In this document: positions 58,060 through 64,000 of the stretch, piece after piece
Position numbering within the stretch: the stretch's first letter is position 1
Layout of the letters: every line of letters starts with the position of its first letter
NCBI GenBank assembly: GCA_017311185.1
Contig: JAESUZ010005469.1
Coordinates: forward strand, 1,242,001-1,306,000
DNA length: 64,000 bases
Direction of reading: 5' to 3'
Source: Proteles cristata cristata
Taxonomy: Eukaryota; Chordata; Mammalia; Carnivora; Hyaenidae
Notes under the pieces: generated by a model
Databases searched by the model: none
Told to the model about the DNA's origin: nothing
Seen by the model: only the letters and a program-made list of their open reading frames with translations
Program-made: the position numbers and the translations under genes

Positions 58060-58655
58060 CCAAATGTAGCATCAGGGACTATATAGTTTGCTCCTCTAAC
58101 CTCCCTCTCCTAAATCTCCCTTCCAAACAGGAAGCCCACTGGCACCTTGGAAAAGCTATTCCTTGAACCTACATGGAGAGATCAACTGGACTCTGGTAGC
58201 CAAGGTGGTGGCTCACTCTGACCTCCCTTCAAGAAAGAACACGCTGTTCTGCTGTAAGAAGTGCCCAAGCTGAGAGCCTCCAGCTGTAGCACCTTTGGGA
58301 TCCGTAACAGTATGGGAGCTGGGGCCACACCCCCCTGGGCAGTCCGCAGCCAGCTGCTGACAAGGTTAGCGCACTAGAGTCTGGCAACCTCTGCCCTCAA
58401 AACATCTCCTTGAACAGGAATCTTCATCTAGAGCATCTAAGGTGGACTTCATCTGATCTGTACTGTGATTTGATGCTCTCCCCGTCTAATCCTTCTTCCC
58501 TTCTGTACCTCTTAGTGGTGTCAGATCAGCCCCACAGACAAGGCTTTTCCTTCCCCTTGACCCCTTTTTTCATTACTCCTCAATAAACGTCTTGCACTGC
58601 CAACTCCGTCTCAGTGTCAGCTTCCTGAATGATCCAAGTGGCACGGATGGTTCAA
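58060..58655 (+). mobile_element. Possible ancient LTR
   Basis: Ends with a 'ttactcctcaataaacgtcttgcactgcc...tctcagtgtcagcttcctg' pattern resembling an LTR polyadenylation region and terminus. The upstream 'gcacctttgggatccgtaacag' also fits. No internal region. Tentative. Confidence 0.4.
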
Positions 58656-58799
58656 GAATGTGAGATCCAGGACTCAAGTGGACAATCCTCTCCCCCACAC
58701 CAATTCGGGATTAAGCTTTGTTGATCATTCTTCCTCAATGCATTATGTATCTGGTATCATGTTCCATGTTCATTATCTAGTTTGAGCCTTTACTACAAT

Positions 58800-59210
58800 T
58801 TGTCTTCATATTTATTTGTTTAAGCAGTGGTTTAACTTGTAAAAACAATACAAGGTAGAATCAAACACACAGAACTAAAATTATCCTTTTATATTCCAAT
58901 CCTGATCCCCAGAATCAACTGGTAATTTGTATGTCCTTCCAGACTGACATATATTTCCCATAGCAATGGGATTATAGTAAACATTGTTATCTAACCTGCT
59001 AGGTATTTTAAAATTAAAACTATTACTTTAGACTTATGAACATTTTTCAATATCAATATATGTAAATCTACTTCATTCTTTTTTTTTAAATAGCTGTGAC
59101 CATAATTTAGTGAGTGATGTGATTGAAGAATCTTTATATCCAGGATTTGCCTATTATAAATATGGCTGCTGTGAGTCTCCTTGTATTTATTTTTCTGGGA
59201 ACTGATGCTC
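58800..59210. mobile_element. Unassigned ancient LINE-like repeat
   Basis: 'gttatctaacctgctaggtatttt', 'acatttttcaatatcaatatatg' and 'tttgcctattataaatatggctgctgtgag' match the same unassigned repeat type as 9131-9430. Confidence 0.4.
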
Positions 59211-59295
59211 CATGTCCTTGTCTGTTTTTTATTGGAGTGTTTACCTTTTCATACTGATTTTTAAGAGTTCTTTATTGTTTTTCTTCAATTTGTAA

Positions 59296-59520
59296 TTTTA
59301 TTATTTTTTTAAGTTTTTTAAAATTACTCTTGAGAGAGAAAGAGAGACAGTGAGAGTGGAGGAGGGGCAGAGAGAGAGGGGGAGAGAGACAGAATCCTAA
59401 GCAGGCTCCATGTTCCCAGCACAGAGCCCAATGCAGGGCTTGAACTCACAGAACTGCAAGATCATAACTTGAGCAGAAACCAAGAATCAAACGCTTAAGT
59501 GATTGAACCACCAGGCACCC
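59296..59520 (-). mobile_element. Carnivore tRNA-derived SINE, older subtype, antisense
   Basis: AG tract, 'gaatcctaagcaggctccatg', 'gggcttgaactcacagaac' and the extra 'aaccaagaatcaaacgc' element of the older subtype, then head 'accaccaggcacccc'. It abuts the L1 3' end that follows. Confidence 0.93.
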
Positions 59521-59522
59521 CT

Positions 59523-59785
59523 CAAACTTTTATTTAAATTCTAGTTAGTTAACATATAGTGCAATATTTTTTCAGGAGTAAAATTAGTGATTAATCATTT
59601 CTGTATAACACCCAGTGCTCATCACAAAGGCCCTCCTTAATGCCCATCACCCATTTAACCCACCCCCACACACCTCCCCTCCAGAAACCCTCAATTTGTT
59701 CTCTATAGCCTCCTATGGTTTCTTTCCCTCTCTTTTTCCCCCTTGCTTTCCATATGTTCATCTGTTTTGTTTTTATTTTCAAAGG
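59523..59785 (-). mobile_element. L1 3' end, antisense
   Basis: Reverse of a carnivore L1 3' UTR: 'tttatttaaattctagttagttaacatatagtgc', 'aacacccagtgctcatcac', 'ttaatgcccatcacccatttaaccc' and the C-rich reverse of the polypurine tract. 5'-truncated in the 3' UTR. Confidence 0.88.
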
Positions 59786-60185
59786 TTCTTTAAATGTTAA
59801 AGATACTAGTTCATGTTCTGATATGTGTTGTAAACATTTTTTTTGCTTATTTTCTGACTTTGCTTGTGGTATGTTTTTCTTTATAAGATTTGAATTTGTA
59901 CATGGTCAAATTTATGAATATTTTCTGTTATGGATTTTAGGTTTGGGATCCTGCCTTGAATGGCCTTCTCTCTATCAGTAGTATGAAAAACAAATCACTT
60001 ATGTATATTTCTAGCACATTTTTAGCTTACAAGTATTTAAATCTTTTATTTTCTGGAGTTTACTTCAGCATAAACTACCTAGTTTTACATTTTTCCAAAT
60101 GACTATCAGTGATTCTAACGCCATGTACTAAACAAGGCAGCTTTCCCCCACTGATTTGAAATATCACCTTTGCCACACTCTAAAT
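59786..60185. other. Unique AT-rich stretch
   Basis: No gene recognised. It may contain more decayed LINE sequence. Confidence 0.4.
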
Positions 60186-60201
60186 TCCCATAGTATTTCT
60201 T

Positions 60202-60225
60202 TAATGTTTTTTTTTTTTTTATTTC

Positions 60226-60259
<34 letters not shown>

Positions 60260-60428
60260 GTGAGCAGGGGAGGGTCAGAGAGAGAGGGAGTCACAGACTG
60301 AAACAGGCTCCAGGCTCTGAGCTGGCAGTCAGCACAGAGCCCGACGCGGGGCCCGAACCCACGAACCGCGAGATCATGACCCGAGCGAAAGTCGGACGCT
60401 TAACCGACTACGCCACCCAGGCGCCCCC
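60202..60428 (-). mobile_element. Feline tRNA-derived SINE, young-looking subtype, antisense
   Basis: Contains T-run, (GA)n, 'gtcacagactgaaacagg', 'gagctggcagtcagcac', 'cgacgcggggcccgaaccc', 'gaaccgcgagatcatgac' and head 'cacccaggcgcccc', with many CpGs still intact. Perfect 16-bp duplication tcccatagtatttctt at 60186-60201 and 60429-60444. Confidence 0.98.
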
Positions 60429-60444
60429 TCCCATAGTATTTCTT

Positions 60445-60634
60445 AATTACTTAGCTCTTTGGTCCCTTATGTCCCTCTTATAGAATCTATGTTAATTGGC
60501 TGTATGTGAAAAGAAAGATGAGATAAACAATAGAATGGAAACAATCGCCTTTAAGTATATCAGCAGGAAAGCTCTCCAAGGTCCTCGTAGCTTGTACCAA
60601 GTGCTAGGTCTAAGGCTGAAGAAGTTGGTCCAAA
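60445..60634. other. Short unassigned stretch
   Basis: No repeat recognised. A plus frame at 60496-60717 runs into the L1 fragment and has no domain. Confidence 0.45.
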
Positions 60635-60995
60635 ACTCGGATGGAACTAGAGTGTATCATGCTAAGTGGAATAAGTCAGTCAGAGAAAGACAAATATATG
60701 ATTTCACTCATATGTAGAATTTAGGAAACAGAACAGATGAACATCAGGGAAGGGAAGGAAAAATAAGATAAAAACAGAGAGGGAGGCAAACCATAAGAGA
60801 CTTTTGAATACAGAAAACAAACTGAGGGCTGCTAGAGGGGAGGTGTGTGTGGGGAGGGTGGTGAGCTAAACAGGTGATGGGCATGAAGGAGGACACTTGT
60901 TGGGGTGAGCACTGGGTGTTATATGTAAGTGCTGAATCACTGGGTTCTGTTCCTGAAGTTAACTAACTTGAGTTTAAATAAATAAATTTAAAAGA
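60635..60995 (+). mobile_element. L1 3' end
   Basis: 'atggaactagagtgtatcatgctaagtggaataagtcagtcagagaaagacaaat' (ORF2 end), then a purine-rich 3' UTR, 'gagcactgggtgttatatg' and 'gagtttaaataaataaattt'. 5'-truncated, about 360 bp. Same type as the antisense copy at 59523. Confidence 0.92.
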
Positions 60996-61075
60996 ACAAA
61001 AGAGAGAAAAAGAAAGAAAGAAAGAAAGAGAGAGAAAGGAAGGAAGGAAGGAAGGAAGGAAGGAAGGCAGGCCGG
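60996..61075 (+). repeat. GAAA/GGAA microsatellite from L1 tail, ending in GGCC units
   Basis: (GAAA)n grades into (GGAA)n, then ggcaggccggccggccc. It probably grew from the A-tail of the preceding L1. Confidence 0.92.
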
Positions 61076-62044
61076 CCGGCCCACATCTTCAGGGAGTGCC
61101 ACGTAAGGAAGCAAGAGCGGGCAGATCAGGGCAGTCTGGGTTCTCACTGCCCTCTTACTGTGAAATCCTTCCCATTAGAGTTCCTGGGTTTTATGAAAGC
61201 ATAGTGGTTTTTAATGAGTGCATAACTCCAGGAAAGCTTTGCACTTCAAAGCCTGTTGCTATTACAGCGGCTGCATTAGTAAAATAAGTAAGGGGATCAG
61301 TTGCACACGAAAACTTTGAGTGTCTTGTGGCGCGCCTCGGTAGCAAGACAGCCTTTCTGAAGGTGATTGCAGACGGACATGGCCCTGCATCTTTGAAGTA
61401 TACTCAATTCAGAATCAATTCAGGAACTCACAGATACTAGTCATCAGCTTGCGTTTATTCACATCCCGGAGAAGGGTTTAATTAATGTAATACATATTGG
61501 TCAATTCTTTGCTTTTAAACTTTACCTTTGGCCCATCAGTGGATCAATAGGTATTTTAATCTTCTTCTGTTTTAGAACTGGTTTTAAGACTCACAGCAGA
61601 GGCCCGGGTTTCACAATCATTAATTGCTATTATCAGCCCCTTTCATTTCCTAAACATCAGCAGTTTCTTAAAATTCTGCTTTCATTCCTCTGCTAAGTTA
61701 TCCCTTCTTGCTCCTCACTTGTTTCTGTAGTGTCTTTCAACCAGGTACAGAGTTCATGAGTAGCCAATAATGGGAAGAAAAGAATGCCCTGAAATTCTCC
61801 ATTAACTGATGTGACTTCATCTACGGCTGCACATAAAACTCAAGTGGGCCAGCCACTTCTTGACGGACGCTACCAGGCACTTTTCCAAGGCTCCAGGTGG
61901 GTGCCGAAGGGTAGAGGACCCCCATTCTTGTTCTCTCTCTTTTACATAAGTACTGAAGTATTACCTCTGGATGGTCAATCATTCTACATATCACAGGATA
62001 CCTTCTTTGTTCCCAAATTGTCAGTATTTTCTGGTATATCATCG
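61076..62044. other. Repeat-free stretch, candidate conserved non-coding DNA
   Basis: No gene or transposon. AT-rich words typical of homeodomain sites (gtttaattaatgtaat near 61477, cattaattgctattatc near 61618) lie in otherwise mixed sequence. Inference only. Confidence 0.4.
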
Positions 62045-62240
62045 TTGGGGAGTCAGGAGACTCCACCATTGCCTCATTGCATAATTGGGGCAAGTCACTT
62101 AATCTCTGTGGGTCTAAGTATCCTCGTCTGTAGAAAGGAATCGCAGAAGGGCAGTTTGGGAAATTATGAGCTAAAGAGGAATAATGTATTTTGCACAGAG
62201 CTTGGCTGCCAAGACACATGCTCAATAAAGGACTGTCCCT
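62045..62240 (+). mobile_element. MIR
   Basis: 'attggggcaagtcacttaatctctgtgggtctaagtatcctcgtctgtag...gcacagagcttggctgcc...atgctcaataaagg'. Confidence 0.75.
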
Positions 62241-62560
62241 GTCAACAGTGTTGGAATCCTCGGTGTCCTATAGACTAAAGAGCTTTAATTGAATGGAAGG
62301 AAGTAATCTGACTACATGATCAGCCAGGTTCCCTACAAATGCATCTCTTACTTAATTAAGGAAGGAAAGGAACTTGAATGATTCATTAAGGCAACGACAA
62401 CCTCATAGAGTCTTTTCACTTGGTGTGTTGCATGGTTTCAAGCAAGATTATGTCCATTTGCCATATTATGGAGCCTCCCTTCCTGTGCCGCTCTCTTCAC
62501 AAAATCCTTTACACTGTTACAGAATTGATTTTATTCTAAACATAAAAGCGTACATGTACA
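62241..62560. other. Unique stretch
   Basis: No gene or repeat recognised. Confidence 0.5.
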
Positions 62561-62762
62561 GGGGCACCTGGGTGGCTCAGTCAGTTAAGCGGCTGACTTT
62601 GGCTTAGGTCATGATCTTGCAGTTCATGAGTTCGAGCCCTGCATTGGATTCTGTGCTGACAGCTCAGAGCCTGGAGCCTGCTTCAGATTCTGTGCCTCCC
62701 TTGCTCTCTGCCCCTCCCTCACTCTCTCTCTCTTTCAAAAACAAATATTAAGATTTTTTTTA
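62561..62762 (+). mobile_element. Feline tRNA-derived SINE
   Basis: Head ggggcacctgggtggctcag, B box gagttcgagccctg, core, CT tract and A-rich end. Flanks aagcgtacatgtac and aagtatacacgtcc may be a diverged duplication. Confidence 0.96.
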
Positions 62763-62764
62763 AG

Positions 62765-63735
62765 TATACACGTCCATAGTAGAAATTTATAAATATATAC
62801 AAGTATAATGAAATAAATAAAAATTATAGAGAAAATAAAATTATTCACTTCTGGCATTCCACCTCTGGTATGTTTTGGTGTGTTTTCTCTCAAATATACA
62901 CCAGTATAGATATTGATATAAGGTAGACATGTACAAACAAAACAAGTCATTTTGCATACAGAAAAACAGGCCCGGTCCTGAAATGTAAACCTATTTGTTC
63001 TAAACTCCATAGTGACTTTAAACTTAGCACAACAGGGGCGCCTGGGTGGCTCAGTCGGTTGAGCCTCCGACTTCAGCTCAGGTCATGATCTTACAGTTCA
63101 GTTCATGGGTTCGAGCCCCGTGTCAGGCTCTGTGCTGACTGCCAACTCAGAGCCTGGAGACTGTTTCAGATTCTGTATCTCCCTCTTTCTCTCTGACTCT
63201 CCCCTGTTCACGCTGTCTCTCTCTCTCTCTCTCTCTCTCTCAGAAGTAAATAAAAACATTAAAAAAAAAAACTTAGCACAACATTTATCGTTCTTGGGTA
63301 AAATCAACCTCCTTTGCTCTGTTGTGTGGCTTAGATTTTCTCTGAAAATATGAATGGAAAGTCAACAAAAAGAGCAGCTCCCATATACAGTTTGTGTCCC
63401 ATCTGTTTGATCAAACACCCACTCATGAGAACTTTGCAAAGTCTGAAACCATGATTCTTAATATAGACCATAAAAGACAATTGTATGAATACGAAATTTA
63501 TTTGGCAATCCTTTATTTAGCTTTTACAAATAACCCTGTGATACATACTACACAGAGAAATACTAGCATATATCTGGTTATTTCCTTACAAAAAATTCCT
63601 GGAGGTTGGATCAAAGTACCGAATTTACTTAAAGATTATTTTGGATATATGTGGCCAAATGCTTTCCAGAATGATTGTACCTATTTACCTACCATCCACA
63701 GAGACACTATTACTGGCACTAAGTTACTGTCATGT
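62765..63735. mobile_element. Unassigned ancient LINE-like repeat, split by a SINE
   Basis: Left: 'gtatgttttggtgtgttttctc'. Right of the SINE at 63035: 'ggttggatcaaagtaccgaa...ggccaaatgctttccagaatgattgtacctatttac'. Same unassigned repeat type as 9131-9430 and 58800-59210. Tentative. Confidence 0.4.
63035..63268 (+). mobile_element. Feline tRNA-derived SINE, well preserved
   Basis: Head ggggcgcctgggtggctcag, B box ggttcgagccccg, (CT)n tract 63213-63240 and poly(A). Perfect 15-bp duplication aaacttagcacaaca at 63020-63034 and 63269-63283. Confidence 0.98.
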
Positions 63736-64000
63736 TAAAAATCTCCTCTAATTAGATAGGTATGAAGCTAGGTTTCATTCCATCCATCGTGGTAAGCTTT
63801 CTGAGCCCTGGACGTCCATAGTTTTCTTCGAGGGGTTAGGGCTCCAACATTTGTCCCAGGGCCTATGGTACTGGCATGGACTGCTTTCTTGTCTTGTTGC
63901 CTACCTGAGCTCTACTATTTGAAAGCCATACTGACCAGTTTTGTTTGATGTGAGACAACACTGCAGTCTCTTCTGACACCGAGGACCACAGATTCCTCTA
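63736..64000. other. Unique stretch to window end
   Basis: No gene or repeat recognised. Confidence 0.5.

Noticed and set aside
63035..63110. tRNA gene from the A/B-box-like head
   Set aside because: It is the tRNA-derived head of a SINE with no cloverleaf or acceptor stem. The same applies to all other SINE copies.

Overview
This is mammalian nuclear DNA from a cat-family carnivore (Felidae, or at least Feliformia). The main evidence is about 18 copies of the tRNA-derived carnivore SINE in its feline form. Its head reads like GGGGCGCCTGGGTGGCTCAG, its B box like GTTCGAGCCCC, its body is a CT-rich tract, and it ends in an AATAAA/A-rich tail. Several LINE-1 copies carry the carnivore-type 3' UTR. 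Both strands are covered by short reading frames, the longest unique-sequence one being under 180 codons. None has the features of a host gene, and I see no host exon, tRNA, rRNA or CRISPR. The window is best read as intergenic or intronic DNA. The only recognisable protein coding is dead LINE reverse-transcriptase sequence.

Layout. 1-8 kb: mostly unique DNA around one 2.5 kb 5'-truncated L1 (1352-3858) with an 18-bp target-site duplication. 8-13 kb: a dense block of old repeats (SINE, hAT-like element, 1.15 kb L2, two LTR-like elements, MIR). 13-24 kb: unique DNA with scattered MIRs, one MaLR-type LTR, an L1 tail with a micro-inversion, a TG microsatellite and an L2 split by a SINE. 24-26 kb: an antisense ancient L1M split by a young-looking SINE. 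26-32 kb: mostly unassigned DNA ending in an uninterrupted 31-unit AC repeat. 32-40 kb: SINEs, an L2, a MaLR-type LTR and another LTR-like element, with a repeat-free AT-rich stretch at 34.1-35.3 kb that looks like conserved non-coding DNA. 40-44 kb: unique DNA with a CpG-rich patch at about 42.35-42.73 kb. 44.4-46.7 kb: a nested pile of L2, L1M, SINEs and MIR. 47-58 kb: L1M and L2 fragments, a G-rich tract and a short perfect palindrome. 58-64 kb: a probable LTR, two oppositely oriented L1 3' ends, five SINEs and another repeat-free stretch (61.1-62.0 kb).

No genes work together here as a pathway. The story is one of layered retrotransposition: very old MIR and L2, then L1M, MaLR LTRs and hAT-like elements, then carnivore L1 and SINEs. 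The insertion order can be read from target-site duplications in several places. Repeat family names come from recalled consensus patterns, not a database search, and boundaries of old elements are good to about 10-30 bases.
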